Counted from the stretch's first letter, positions 52,501 to 60,888 are shown. The stretch is 64,000 bases of DNA from a bacterium endosymbiont of Escarpia laminata (GCA_003660235.1 QGON01000058.1:46003-110002); one strand, 5' to 3'. Numbers and translations are program-made. The notes: generated by a model from the letters alone, not told the origin.

Positions 52501-55500
52501 ATATTCCAGCAAGGTGCCGGAGCGCATTTCTGTCTCAAATAACACTTCACCGTCGCTTCCACGGAAAATCCACAGAGTCTCTTCATCACTGTAGATAACC
52601 TCGGCTGCCCCATCCCCATCAAGATCAAAGACCGTCGATCCGGTTATACGCGAGCTCCCATCCCGGGTAGCTGCGGCCCAGCCGATTGTTCCATCCGTCT
52701 CCAGCACGACATACTGGGTAGATCCTGATATGCCTATTTCAGGCTCTCCGTCACCATCAAAGTCCGCAACGGTTGGCGGGCCGCTGCCAGCACCAAACGG
52801 GCCGAGCTCTACTGGACCCCAGATAACATTACCTTCGTGATCGAGCAGGAATACGTCACCATTGCTGACTGCAACGATTTCCGGTTCTGCATCACTATCA
52901 AAATTCCCTATCGCATTGAAACCAGTCACACGAGCAGGTGCAACGTTAGCGTTCCAGCGCAGCGTACCGTCCGCATTGACGGCATGCCCCCCGGAAATAA
53001 CCTCTTGCACACCGTCCAGGTCGAGATCAACAGCGATTGGCAAATTGGAAAGCCCTGCTCTTGTTGGCTCCATCCAACGGATAGTCCCGTCAACATTAAT
53101 GCACATAGTGCCGGGGGCATCGACCAGGATCTCGGGGATGCCGTCACCCTCCAAATCTGCAAGTGCGATTCCACCCAGCGTTGATACTGCGATTTTCGGT
53201 GTAGACCATTTGAGACTGCCATCATGCTCAAAGGCATACACATGCTGTCTGTCTGCAGAAACTGCCAGTATCTCCAACTCAGGATCTGAGTCGATATTGC
53301 CTACCGCAAGCTGAGTCGCTCCCAAGATCTCTAACGCAGGATCGGAAACGGTAAAGAGTTCACTACCGTCAGTGCCGTGAATAGCACGTAATGGACCTGT
53401 GAAACCTGCATTTCCGGAGCCGATATAATCAGAACTTCCAAAAATTATTTCTGGAATTCCATCCAGATCAATGTCTGCAACGACTGGCGCACCTATGACC
53501 TGAACAAAATCGGGTAGCACATCACTGGCAGTCCACGCCCACTCAAGCACTGGGTTTGGCTTCTCAGGCACTGCATCACCATAGACATGAAACTCAGCGA
53601 AACCGGCTGCAACGACAAATGAGTCTGCGACAAAACGAACCCGCGCTACACTAGGAACTGCAGGTACTGCTATGGAAAAATCCCCATCAAGAGGATCGAA
53701 TGACAAGACTCCACTGGTCCAGAGCTCAACACCTGACCGATCGTATACTGAAAGCGTACCGCTGGTGATTTCGAATGATCCGGCCGGAAAAAAAACCAGA
53801 CGGTGACGCAGTATTTTTACTTCACGAACAAGGACGTCTATCGAAAATATCTGCTCGAAGAACTGTTCTGATGCAGCCCCACTGGAAATCCACGAGGTCT
53901 GAAGATCATTATCCACACCCTTCTCCATCACGAAGGCGTTAGAGAATGACCCACTCGAACTTGCCGTCCTTGAAAACATTAAGGTCGTCAGATTGAAGTT
54001 AGTGCGTAATCCGGAACCGGTCGTTCGTGGCAGGTAATCGAAAGAGCCATCCGATCTGAATGTGATGTCGCCATTCTGCGGTGATGTGATTAATGTAGCG
54101 GTCAGTACATCACCATCAGGATCCAAGTCGTTTTCGAGAACACCTGGAGCAGCAACAACCAGGGTTTCGCCGACTCTGGCCGTATAAATATCATCGACGG
54201 CGACCGGGACACGATTGGCTGCAACAACAGTGATGATAAAACTCTGCACCGCGACAGCCCCTGAGCCATCGGTTACCTGCACGGTCACATCATGGGAGCC
54301 CACCTGATCAACCGTGGGTGTCCATTGCAGTGTTCCATCTGCCGCCAGGGTCAAACCAGCTGGTGCCAACGGCAGGGAGAAGGTCAGACTTTCACCGACA
54401 TCCGGATCACTTGCTGTGGGTGTTACTGCCAGCGCATTACCGACAATAACAGTCTGGTCAACAATCGGCGCCAGCTGTGGTGGCTCATTGACAGGTGGCG
54501 GTACCACCGGCGCGACGACTTCTATGGTAAAGCTCTTCGCATCGCTTAAACCCGCACTGTCATTCACTTGGGCCATCACCACGTTCGCACCCAGATCAGC
54601 AGCACCCGGCGTCCAGTTAAGATCACCCGTCGCTGGATTTATACTCATTGCAGATGGTGATACCGACAGTGAATAGGTCAGCGTATCGCCGATATCTGTA
54701 TCTATTCCAAACAACCGCAGGGAGAAGTTTTGGTTGGCTGAAATGGTACGATTGCCCACTGCCACAAGTGTGGGAGGATTGTTCTGGATAGTCGCGCTTA
54801 CGGCCACTTGGGCCACACTGACCAGCGTACCGTCACTGACCACCAGCGTAGCCTGATAGTTACCTGCCACATCTGGCGTAAAACTCGGTGTCGGACTGGT
54901 AGCGCCCGATAGAATTGCCGTGCTTCCCGTCGGCGTCGTCAATGTCCAGGCATAGCTGAGGGGATCCCCATCCTGATCGCTGGAAGCGCTTCCGTCCAGA
55001 TTCACCTGAGTGCCCAGTGTCACGCTGCCGGCATCGGCCACCGCCATTGCCACCGGCGCTTGGTTCTCGGTCTGGATAATGACCGGGTCCGAGTCGCTGT
55101 CGAGAGTGCCGTCATTGACGACCAATCCAACAACATAGGTACCGGGCAGATCGATGACAAATGCCGGGGAGAGTGCGCCAGGATCACTCAGACTGGCACT
55201 GCTGCCTGCCGGTTTGCTGGTAAAGGCCCAGGAATAAGTCAGCACATCGCCATCCACATCGCTGGAACCACTGCCATCCAACGTCACCACACCACCTACA
55301 GGCGACGTCTGATCCGGTCCTGCATCAGCTACCGGCGCAGAGTTGATTGTGCTGATTTTCACCGTATCCGGTGCTGAGTCAGTCACTCCGTCATTGACAA
55401 TCAGCTGACCCAAATAGTCTCCCGGCACATCGGGGGTAAAGGCCGGAGAAACTGCGGTGGAATCCGACAGGCTGGCACTGCTGGTCGCGGGTACGGCAAT

Positions 55501-56565
55501 CAACGACCACAGATAACTCAACGGATCACCATCCGCATCGCTGGAGCCGCTACCCTGGAGGGTTACCAGGTCACCGACGCCGGCCGTTTGATCGGGCCCC
55601 GCATCCGCCACGGGGCCTGAATTTTCGGTGGTGACAGTGACAATATCCACTGTCGAATCGACAACGCCATCATTCACAATCAACTCAGCCGAGTAGCCGC
55701 CTGGCAGATCGGCAATGAAACTAGGCATGACGGCATTGGGATCCGACAAGGCGGCCACACTTCCAGCTGGCACCCCCGGCAAGGACCAGGTAAAAGTCAG
55801 CAGATCGCCATCAACATCACTGGATCCCGAACCATCCAGCGAAACCGTGGTTCCAGTAAGAATGCTTTGATCCAGCCCCGCGTCGGCTACCGGTGGCGAG
55901 TTGCTGGTGGTGATAAGAACCCGGTCCGGCACTGAGTCATCAGTCCCATCATTCACAACCAGTTCCAGTTCATAGAGTCCGACAGCATCCAAGACAAAGT
56001 CGGGCATGACAGCATTCGGGTCGGACAAAGCGGCGACACTGCCGCCGGGTACACTCAGAAGGGACCAGGTGAAGGTCAGTAAATCACCGTCAACATCACT
56101 GGAGCCGGAACCATTCAGTGTTACAGTGCTCCAGAGAAAGGCACTTTGGTCCGGCCCTGCGTCGGCGACTGGAATTGTATTTGAAGGGGCTGGATCTTCC
56201 TGACTAAAGCTCCAATCATGATCATCATCGCTAAAAGTGTGGCGCCTGTTATACCGTATAGTAATAGTATCCGTTGATTCTATGCCGTCACTAACCGGGA
56301 CGTCCGGAAAAAATATCTCCCCATCTATAATTGTCAGGTACGGCGTGTTGCTTGTGAGGGTTGCGGTAACATTACTCAGTGGCTCAGGTCCGCTATTATT
56401 CAGTACAGCCGTATAGGTATAGATGACTTCAAACCGACTTATGCGCTGAACACTTGTTGCTGTAACCAGCCCCATGCTCAACTCACCAAAGGCCGGCAGC
56501 ACATAGATGCAGTTAAGCGCCATTAAAAGAAAAATGGTTTTACGGAACCCGGGAAATCCTTTCAT
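46600..56565 (-). CDS. Giant secreted multi-domain YD-repeat (RHS-like) protein
   Basis: The 3321-residue protein starts with a signal peptide (1-~27). Five PKD-type repeats (~136-593) each begin VADAGPDQ. Two cadherin/Ig-like domains reach ~785, and a further Ig-like domain begins at ~786. A discoidin-like segment and a beta-propeller of FG-GAP-type repeats (~1009-1393) come next. An Ig-like domain and a PASTA-like domain (~1566-1626, RVPDVLGFTEANAATAII) are followed by two MopE-type calcium repeats (DDDGDGFTENQGDCND). YD repeats run ~1922-3056, and the RHS core ends with DPATGRFVGRDSFEG. The last ~210 residues are hydrophobic and variable, the place where RHS proteins carry toxins. The Sec signal argues for surface display. 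Confidence 0.9.
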   Translation of the reverse strand: MKGFPGFRKTIFLLMALNCIYVLPAFGELSMGLVTATSVQRISRFEVIYTYTAVLNNSGPEPLSNVTATLTSNTPYLTIIDGEIFFPDVPVSDGIESTDTITIRYNRRHTFSDDDHDWSFSQEDPAPSNTIPVADAGPDQSAFLWSTVTLNGSGSSDVDGDLLTFTWSLLSVPGGSVAALSDPNAVMPDFVLDAVGLYELELVVNDGTDDSVPDRVLITTSNSPPVADAGLDQSILTGTTVSLDGSGSSDVDGDLLTFTWSLPGVPAGSVAALSDPNAVMPSFIADLPGGYSAELIVNDGVVDSTVDIVTVTTENSGPVADAGPDQTAGVGDLVTLQGSGSSDADGDPLSYLWSLIAVPATSSASLSDSTAVSPAFTPDVPGDYLGQLIVNDGVTDSAPDTVKISTINSAPVADAGPDQTSPVGGVVTLDGSGSSDVDGDVLTYSWAFTSKPAGSSASLSDPGALSPAFVIDLPGTYVVGLVVNDGTLDSDSDPVIIQTENQAPVAMAVADAGSVTLGTQVNLDGSASSDQDGDPLSYAWTLTTPTGSTAILSGATSPTPSFTPDVAGNYQATLVVSDGTLVSVAQVAVSATIQNNPPTLVAVGNRTISANQNFSLRLFGIDTDIGDTLTYSLSVSPSAMSINPATGDLNWTPGAADLGANVVMAQVNDSAGLSDAKSFTIEVVAPVVPPPVNEPPQLAPIVDQTVIVGNALAVTPTASDPDVGESLTFSLPLAPAGLTLAADGTLQWTPTVDQVGSHDVTVQVTDGSGAVAVQSFIITVVAANRVPVAVDDIYTARVGETLVVAAPGVLENDLDPDGDVLTATLITSPQNGDITFRSDGSFDYLPRTTGSGLRTNFNLTTLMFSRTASSSGSFSNAFVMEKGVDNDLQTSWISSGAASEQFFEQIFSIDVLVREVKILRHRLVFFPAGSFEITSGTLSVYDRSGVELWTSGVLSFDPLDGDFSIAVPAVPSVARVRFVADSFVVAAGFAEFHVYGDAVPEKPNPVLEWAWTASDVLPDFVQVIGAPVVADIDLDGIPEIIFGSSDYIGSGNAGFTGPLRAIHGTDGSELFTVSDPALEILGATQLAVGNIDSDPELEILAVSADRQHVYAFEHDGSLKWSTPKIAVSTLGGIALADLEGDGIPEILVDAPGTMCINVDGTIRWMEPTRAGLSNLPIAVDLDLDGVQEVISGGHAVNADGTLRWNANVAPARVTGFNAIGNFDSDAEPEIVAVSNGDVFLLDHEGNVIWGPVELGPFGAGSGPPTVADFDGDGEPEIGISGSTQYVVLETDGTIGWAAATRDGSSRITGSTVFDLDGDGAAEVIYSDEETLWIFRGSDGEVLFETEMRSGTLLEYPLVADVDADGQAEIVVVANQAIFGGTQHGVYVFGSGFNDWVRARSIWNQHTYHVTNVLEDGTIPAHEQPNWLTPGLNSFRQNSFLPDEASRADRFTYQASDSVQNSQPATVYLDVLPVNTAPVFTSVPDITATTGFEYLYASRATDVDSDPLVFSLLSGPVGMTIDPATGLVRWTSTATGNFDVLLRVDDDDNFFNLQQFTITVGVPIRVPDVLGFTEANAATAIIGAGFFNGTAQHINDLHVAAGLALQQQPPAGAAAEPGDLVRLILSLGPVPADIDDDGDGFTENQGDCNDGDAGLNPGATDIPGDGIDQNCDGVDASPNDSDDDGDGFTENQGDCNDANGSIFPGAVDVPGNGIDENCDGADAIRPPAEIVVSPALITILTDQNVSLEATGIYGDGSSQSLTSLAGWSAGPEFSSATAGTFVISASLGGATGSATINVVSRIVDDAVPPTATLTSPGTNTTVTEPVDVLGSATDDNFLKYELAYALAGDTNFTLLTSSDTAVGNGVLGQFDPTVLINDLYTLRLTVFDRGGNISVAESTVQVDENLKVGNFSLSFTDLHIPMSGIPIKVVRNYDSRDKRKGDFGIGWRLDVQTLRLRSNRVLGTAWQVAKSGFTYALLPTDDHKVSLVLANGKVEEFDLLVNPIVSPLVPFPPSANRASYIARPGTLGRLESLDNNNLTILDGQPGEVGLLDDLTNNLYDPDLFRYTSADGMQIVISKSDGVQSIKDANGNTLTFTLNGITHSSGKSIVFVRDDLGRIAQITDPNGNSQTYTYDANGDLTHHTDTQSSTTRYAYNANHGLTDLFDPLDRPLLRNEYGPDGRLISTTNSEGRVITLTHNVGARQEIVTDFDGSMTVMEYDASGNVLSVTDPLGNVTSHTYDVSGNPLTTTNGESETTTRTYDARSNKLTETDPLGNTTTFTYDSADRVTRKTDARGNSTDFSYDARGNLLTRTNALGLVEVSNSYDTRGNLLVQTDALGNTIQYEYDAVDNQIARTDALGNRTTYTYDANGNQLTETDRRGKITVQVLDGRGLATRSTDPLGNTTEFQYTVTGLLEAITDPAGNTTHQVLDAEGRELSSTDALGNLTENSYDIKGNLTRTTDPLGRVRTLQYDDLDRQIGATEPDGNASELMYDNAGRIVEQIDARGNSTRFVYDAAGRNIKVIDALLQETRFEYDSVGNRTGMIDAKGQLFSFTYDALDRRVQVTFPDGSFETIEYDAGDRVTRETDALGRSARYQYDANGNLTQVTDALGNLTTYLYDQEDNLLAQTDARGNTTRFAYDDIGRQTTRIYPDGTVETMQYDSVGNVSTTTDPNGNSTVQSFDAKGRLLSKTFPDTSGEIFTYTATGELATADNVQGTTTYLYDVNDRLVRLGNPDGSSIEYGYDAEGNRTSVSTRLMPIALPRTASYTHDALNRIATVADPDGNTTTYAYDTIGNLASIDYPNGVVTAYTYDSLSRLSLQVHSKAGVELERFHYEVNAIGDRTRVTQTDGSSVEYAYDDLRRLTRETHRNIFNTLIFDRNYIYDEVGNRTSTIDLGGTTIVYLYDSADKLLSAGSTSYAYDSNGNRRSRTDSGGLTTYDLDFENKLTSVNASSGAVTYGYDAQGNRTQRTESGATTHFLVDPINPTGVSQVLSDYDSAANPVAEYFYGNQLLAQSRSGVTHYLHRDARQNIRLLTDSAGNLSDSYQYQAFGQELSQFGSTTNPYRYSGERVDPTTGLVHMRARDYDPATGRFVGRDSFEGVLRDPVSLHRYLYANANPVFFSDPTGRFSAVELSVSVSIGEILFNLGPALIKGTFTAAIIQKFFGIGFHLRQAGYELMLGQYKGPHKFEVGTSGYHVFLTGNAFIKMGAIAIDFVDTLTDALFSIKAASSSLVGVVGAVGAGAGVVSVAGNGAQLGVDLFALTKKIDSVTGSVKNLHAAATGKSAGKDPNTTKAAAQLDTERTKAVSFELLNFLVGAFSKGK

Positions 56566-57201
56566 ACGCTTTATCTCATCCCATTGAATGCTTTATTTTC
56601 AGCACGACAACCCTTAAATCCAGGCCATCGAGTAATCAGCTTAATCTCATAAACCGTTGCAGGAAGGCGTGTGCGTAACCATCCAAGCTCACGCTCGGCT
56701 AGCTTGAAACCGCAAGATTTTACCCGCCCAGGTCAAAATAGACGGGGGATAGCCTGGCCGGACGACCAGGACAAAAATATCCGCGGCATAGCGCCTCTTC
56801 CAAACTGCTTTGCACAGCCCAGCTTTAACGGCATGCCAGGTTTTTTTACTCTATTTTTCTTTCAAACCTATATCGATTCGAGACGATTCTGGCCTCTCTA
56901 TACGACTAAGCAAGATGCATTCCATAAATATCAAGTCAATGATTTCTTAATCTTTTTTCAATAAAGAGAAGAAGACTCCAGACCGGCATGTAAAATAACC
57001 CGACACAATAATAGAATTTAAATTCTTTTTTTGGCCTTATCAAGAATAAAAAGCAGATGAAATCCGTTAAGTTACGGCAATGCGTGGGATTTTTTACCCA
57101 AACAACAACAAGATAGGAACAATATATAGAATCTGGAGTCAGGAAACTGGCAGCTGTAAAATTCTGCGACAAGGAAAAAAACGGGGCGCAAGGCGGCCGG
57201 A
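56566..57201. other. Leader/intergenic region between the RHS gene and the Fnr-type regulator
   Basis: No gene is supported here. On the reverse strand, upstream of the RHS gene, about 56640-56800 is GC-rich and can fold, for example CCTGG / CCAGG around 56753-56782 and GCGGG / CCCGC pairings. The rest, toward 57200, is AT-rich. It may be a structured 5' leader of the RHS mRNA; I could not match it to a known riboswitch. Confidence 0.4.
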
Positions 57202-57927
57202 TTACAAATCGGGCGAAAGGCTGCCACCGCAAATCCCGGCTGACTCAGCATGCCGGTAGAGTCCTTCCTCATCAACCACTTCGATACTGCTGCCATGAAC
57301 CTGGATCAGCTTTTGCTCGGAAAAATTGTGCAGGATTCGAGAGAAGGTTTCCGGCTTTACCGAGAGTCTTGAGGCCAGCACCCCTTTGGGGACATTCAGT
57401 TCGAAGGTGTTTCCGTTCGCTTTCCCTGCATTCCAGCGTCCCCAGAGGAAACCCGCCACACGCCCGGTGGCGCTCTGCAAAGTGAGGTCGTCGATCTCCT
57501 TGATCAGCCGCTTGAGCCTCTGGCTCATATCCCCCATTAAACGAAAGCAGGTATCCACCGACTCCCGCAACATGCCGAGAAAAGCGGTGTTATCGAACGA
57601 GATAACCTCGGTTTCCCCAATGGTTGACGCGTTCACCGGAAAGTTGGGACTCTCCTGAAACATCAATGCTTCAGCAAAGGTGTGGCCGGGAGAGATGATC
57701 TCAATGACCTTCTCATTACCATTCAGCGCCAGGCGATAGAGTTTGATTTGACCCTGTGCGACCAGATAGAAGCGCGTCGCTTTTTCTCCGGCCTGGAACA
57801 GATGCTGCCCATCCGATAGCATTATACGGCGACTCATTGCCTCAACGCGTTGGATCTGCCCTTCGTCCAGACGGGCAAAAAGATACGACTGTTTCAGCTC
57901 TGTCGACACACTGCGCTCCATAGGCAT
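57202..57927 (-). CDS. Crp/Fnr family transcription regulator (Dnr-like)
   Basis: The 241-residue protein has a cyclic-nucleotide-fold sensor domain (~20-140, LSDGQHLFQAGEKATRFYLV) and a C-terminal winged helix (KGVLASRLSVKPETFSRILH recognition region). The N-terminal cysteine set of oxygen-sensing FNR is absent, as in Dnr/NnrR-type NO sensors. It is the last gene of an operon with hemerythrin, DUF2249 and NnrS-like genes, which supports NO or nitrogen-oxide sensing. It may bind the box at 60040-60053 and so control its own operon. Confidence 0.85.
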   Translation of the reverse strand: MPMERSVSTELKQSYLFARLDEGQIQRVEAMSRRIMLSDGQHLFQAGEKATRFYLVAQGQIKLYRLALNGNEKVIEIISPGHTFAEALMFQESPNFPVNASTIGETEVISFDNTAFLGMLRESVDTCFRLMGDMSQRLKRLIKEIDDLTLQSATGRVAGFLWGRWNAGKANGNTFELNVPKGVLASRLSVKPETFSRILHNFSEQKLIQVHGSSIEVVDEEGLYRHAESAGICGGSLSPDL

Positions 57928-57959
57928 TCAAGAGGCAGCCCGAACCAAGGATAAGTTTG

Positions 57960-59270
57960 TCAACCAACCCTATCCAGCTCAATGCTCACGGCACGAAATC
58001 GTCGGACTGCATGCACTAAATTGTAGCAGAGCAGCAGCGCAGATAGCGACAAGAGAGACCCCGCGAGACGGGAAAGCGCTTCCGGAAAAAATACAGCTGC
58101 GCCCAAAGTCACCAACATCAGCAGATGCAGGCGGTATTGACGCCGCGCCAATGTGTCAGGAAGAAAGTCCTTCATGGTGGGAATACGCGGTCCCACACCT
58201 CCCTGCTGAACCATTTTTCGATGTTGCAGGTGAAACCAGCTCAGAAACGGGACAACTTTATAGAGCATTCCATTGACGACTGAAAGGCCAAAGCCGACCA
58301 GCATGACCACGCCCAGCAGTAAGACGAATCGGTGGTCCAGACCTCTCATCATCCAGATCGGGAAAGCGGCCAGCAGCATCAGCATGCCCAAACGCCAGAA
58401 GTCGAGTGTCACATCCGGCAGCTTGCGACGCCGTTTCCGCTGCAACTGCAGCGTCGACCAGGCAAAACCGGTAAAGCCCAGTCCTATGGCAGCCACGATA
58501 CCCCACGCGAGCCAATCCGGCGTCCATTCCATAACTCCCGCCGGGTAGAGCATCGACCAAAGCAATACCAGCAAAAACAGGGCGCGGGAGAGATGCCGCG
58601 TCATCGGCCCAGGATACTCAGGCGTGAGTTGAAACATAGGCACCACTTGGTAGGAGACACCAACCACCAGCAATCCCACCCAAGTCAACAGCCCCCAGCT
58701 CAGATGAACATTGGTCAACACCAACGGCTGCCAGAGAGGCAAAGGCCAGACCAGACTGGCGGTGAGCAACAGGCCAAGAATAACCGTCACCGCCAACCCT
58801 GAAACAGCAAAGCGCATTGCCGTAACGGTGGGACTCGGCAATTTAACCTTCAGCAGCGTTAGCGCCACCCCACTCCCAAAGATGACAAAACCTCCCGCAA
58901 GCCCGGCCATGGCAACGGGCATCCAAAACTGTCCATCCTGGATAAACCCGATGACAAGAGAGGCGATACCGATGGTCAGAAGCAAGTGAGCCAGTGTACT
59001 GATCCAAAAAACGCCAGGCACCGGGGCCCCCGCCAGCACAGGGAGCATCTGCATCATTGCCCCAACCATCACCAGCGCCAGAAAGCCCAGAGTGAAGAGG
59101 TGGGTGAGGGCCAGGGTAACAGGTGACCAGCGGAACGTAAGCGCATCGGCCCCATAGATCATTAGCACTACACCGGCAAGAAACAGAAACAACGGCGCAG
59201 TGAGAAAAAAACGAATTGGAACGGAGAACGGTGGCGCCTGCTCAAGCGAAAGAGTGGCCTGAGTCAGCAT
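57960..59270 (-). CDS. NnrS-like / heme-copper-oxidase-like membrane protein
   Basis: The 436-residue inner-membrane protein has about 12 hydrophobic segments. Conserved-looking histidines lie at the starts of helices (ALTHLFTLGFLALVMVGAMM; NVHLSWGLLTWVGLL; FLSWFHLQHRKM). Such patterns occur in NnrS and related heme-binding proteins made during denitrification or nitrosative stress. Its start overlaps DUF2249 by 7 bp. Which of these related families it belongs to is uncertain. Confidence 0.65.
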   Translation of the reverse strand: MLTQATLSLEQAPPFSVPIRFFLTAPLFLFLAGVVLMIYGADALTFRWSPVTLALTHLFTLGFLALVMVGAMMQMLPVLAGAPVPGVFWISTLAHLLLTIGIASLVIGFIQDGQFWMPVAMAGLAGGFVIFGSGVALTLLKVKLPSPTVTAMRFAVSGLAVTVILGLLLTASLVWPLPLWQPLVLTNVHLSWGLLTWVGLLVVGVSYQVVPMFQLTPEYPGPMTRHLSRALFLLVLLWSMLYPAGVMEWTPDWLAWGIVAAIGLGFTGFAWSTLQLQRKRRRKLPDVTLDFWRLGMLMLLAAFPIWMMRGLDHRFVLLLGVVMLVGFGLSVVNGMLYKVVPFLSWFHLQHRKMVQQGGVGPRIPTMKDFLPDTLARRQYRLHLLMLVTLGAAVFFPEALSRLAGSLLSLSALLLCYNLVHAVRRFRAVSIELDRVG

Positions 59271-59533
59271 GCCTCCGCTTTCCCCATCAAAGCCTGAACC
59301 CTTGCGGCCATTTCCGCGTCATCGGCACGCCAGATATAGATCTCAAATCGTCCCAGGCGGGCAGTGCCGATCTTCCAAACGAAGCGCCCCTCGAGCATGG
59401 GAAAAAGCATGCGCGGCTCACGGGAATGGATAACATGCAGGCAGTCACCCAATGCGAGCGCCTGTACCGCCTCCAGTGTCCGCTCCAAGGGTTCACAGGG
59501 CTCCAGCATGCTGACATCCAGATTAATCACCAT
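59264..59533 (-). CDS. DUF2249 (TusA-like) domain protein
   Basis: The 89-residue protein contains LEPCEPLERTLEAVQALALG and later RFVWKIGTARLGRFEIYIWR, typical of DUF2249, a small TusA-like fold found with denitrification and NO genes. It lies between hemerythrin (9 bp) and the NnrS-like gene (overlap), so it is cotranscribed. Biochemical role unknown. Confidence 0.8.
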   Translation of the reverse strand: MVINLDVSMLEPCEPLERTLEAVQALALGDCLHVIHSREPRMLFPMLEGRFVWKIGTARLGRFEIYIWRADDAEMAARVQALMGKAEAC

Positions 59534-59542
59534 GATGCAGTT

Positions 59543-59980
59543 TCAGTCGATCGCTTCCATCCGCTGCAGCAACTCGGAAGCCTGGCCGCCAAGAACCTGG
59601 TCCGACATCTGGTAGAGCATCTGCTCCTCCTTGGCATTGTGTTGTTGCATAACCACCAACAGCGTATCCGACAATCCCAGATAGCGATCCTGGTCCTTGG
59701 CATCAACACTCTCGGCCATCTCTTGAAACAGATCACGCATCTGCGCATGTTCGCCACGCATCACTTCTGTCGGCCCCATGGCCATGCCGGTAATTTCCTC
59801 AAAGGCGGGAAACAGTACCTCTTCTTCCATTTTAAAATGGTGCTCCATGGCCGCGTGAAACGCCTCGAATTGGGTTGCAGCGGCCGCCCAGTCTCCCTTC
59901 GCCGTCTCGTTTTCCGCTGCAGCAAAGATCTCATCACAACGCCGGTGATCATGCGTCATCGTTGCAGAAATGGTGCTCAT
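59543..59980 (-). CDS. Hemerythrin-like (HHE) domain protein
   Basis: The 145-residue four-helix protein has the spaced His/Glu ligands of a di-iron site: THDHRRCDEIF, FEAFHAAMEHHFKMEEEVLF, MRGEHAQMRDLF and QQHNAKEEQMLY. Such proteins bind oxygen or NO, or repair iron centres. It is the first gene behind an FNR-type box and probably helps to cope with NO under low oxygen. Confidence 0.9.
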   Translation of the reverse strand: MSTISATMTHDHRRCDEIFAAAENETAKGDWAAAATQFEAFHAAMEHHFKMEEEVLFPAFEEITGMAMGPTEVMRGEHAQMRDLFQEMAESVDAKDQDRYLGLSDTLLVVMQQHNAKEEQMLYQMSDQVLGGQASELLQRMEAID

Positions 59981-60039
59981 TGATGCCCCTGGCTACATAA
60001 AATAACGGAGAGTATCAACCAAAAGCACAGAGATAATCT

Positions 60040-60053
60040 TTGATAAACGTCAA
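60040..60053 (-). promoter_or_regulatory. FNR/Dnr-type binding site before the hemerythrin operon
   Basis: TTGAT-AAAC-GTCAA matches the FNR/Anr/Dnr consensus TTGAT-N4-ATCAA with one change. Its centre is about 66 bp upstream of the hemerythrin start codon, a position suited to activation. The operon it precedes ends with a regulator of that class. Confidence 0.8.
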
Positions 60054-60108
60054 CACAAAGGTGACATATCTCAGAAGATTTTAATTCCTGGAGAGTCTAT
60101 ATTTGACC

Positions 60109-60382
60109 ATGGAACCACCCGATACACCGCGCGTCCGGAGAAACATCCCGGTCCACGCTGGCGCATATCGTCAAGGATGCCCTGCCGGATTTACTGGGCG
60201 GATGGTTTGATGCCTGGCGGCAGAACCCCATATGGCTATGGAGTATCCTTGCCGCTTTCGGTCTCTTTACCTGGCTTACGGCAATAGCCTGGCACTCGAC
60301 TCAGGCACATGCCAACGCGGCTTGGGCGGTCTTGAAAGGCAAAACCGGGGTAGTGAAATCCACAGCCGCATCGGCCATGTAA
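60109..60382 (+). pseudogene. Small one-span membrane protein, apparently frameshifted
   Basis: From ATG 60109 the frame MEPPDTPRV... stops after 33 codons. The neighbouring frame, open from about 60106, reads AHIVKDALPDLLGGWFDAWR, then a membrane helix SILAAFGLFTWLTAIAW, and ends AASAM and TAA at 60380-60382. One missing base near 60129 would join the two into about 91 residues. There is no other start for the second frame. It may be a real pseudogene or a sequencing slip. Confidence 0.5.
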
Positions 60383-60443
60383 CTCTCCTACATCAAACAT
60401 CTCATCTGACTCCCCCGCCCAGCTATCGCCACAAATAGGAAAC

Positions 60444-60839
60444 TCAGGCGGAAGAATCCATCTCATACATCGTATGGAAGCGGTCAGTCGAGATGCAATA
60501 CCCGTCGGTGCCGTCCTCATTGTTATATACGAGGTAGTCACCGGCTTTGTAGTGGGATTCACCCTCTATGGTCTTGATACTGCCATCACGACCTGCCTGC
60601 TGCGCCCACACTGGGGTGGTTTTCACGAAATGCCCCGGCGAGACTTGGCGGTAGGTGCGGACAAACACATCGGCATCGACAGTATAGATATCGCCATCGT
60701 TATTCACCAGCCAATCACCCTGTTTGCAGCGCTGTTCTGCACCCCATTTTTGGTAGACGAAGCCGGTGGTTTCCAGGTCCAGTTGGACGGCTGTGACGGA
60801 CTGGTCCGGGCGCTTGCGATAGCGGGTGAGGGTTTTCAT
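60444..60839 (-). CDS. PGDYG-like domain protein
   Basis: The 131-residue cytoplasmic protein has two related parts: QGDWLVNNDGDIYTVDADVF with VRTYRQVSPG, then KAGDYLVYNNEDGTDGYCIS with DRFHTMYE. These resemble the PGDYG family, small soluble proteins without known function. The gene stands alone. Confidence 0.65.
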   Translation of the reverse strand: MKTLTRYRKRPDQSVTAVQLDLETTGFVYQKWGAEQRCKQGDWLVNNDGDIYTVDADVFVRTYRQVSPGHFVKTTPVWAQQAGRDGSIKTIEGESHYKAGDYLVYNNEDGTDGYCISTDRFHTMYEMDSSA

Positions 60840-60888
60840 GAGTTCAACATAGCATGGATTTTGATCCGAAGCGGAAACCCGCTTTTCC

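Noticed and set aside
56671..56964. 97-codon plus-strand frame upstream of the RHS gene
   Set aside because: It lacks any coding signature and lies in the probable leader region of the opposite-strand gene.
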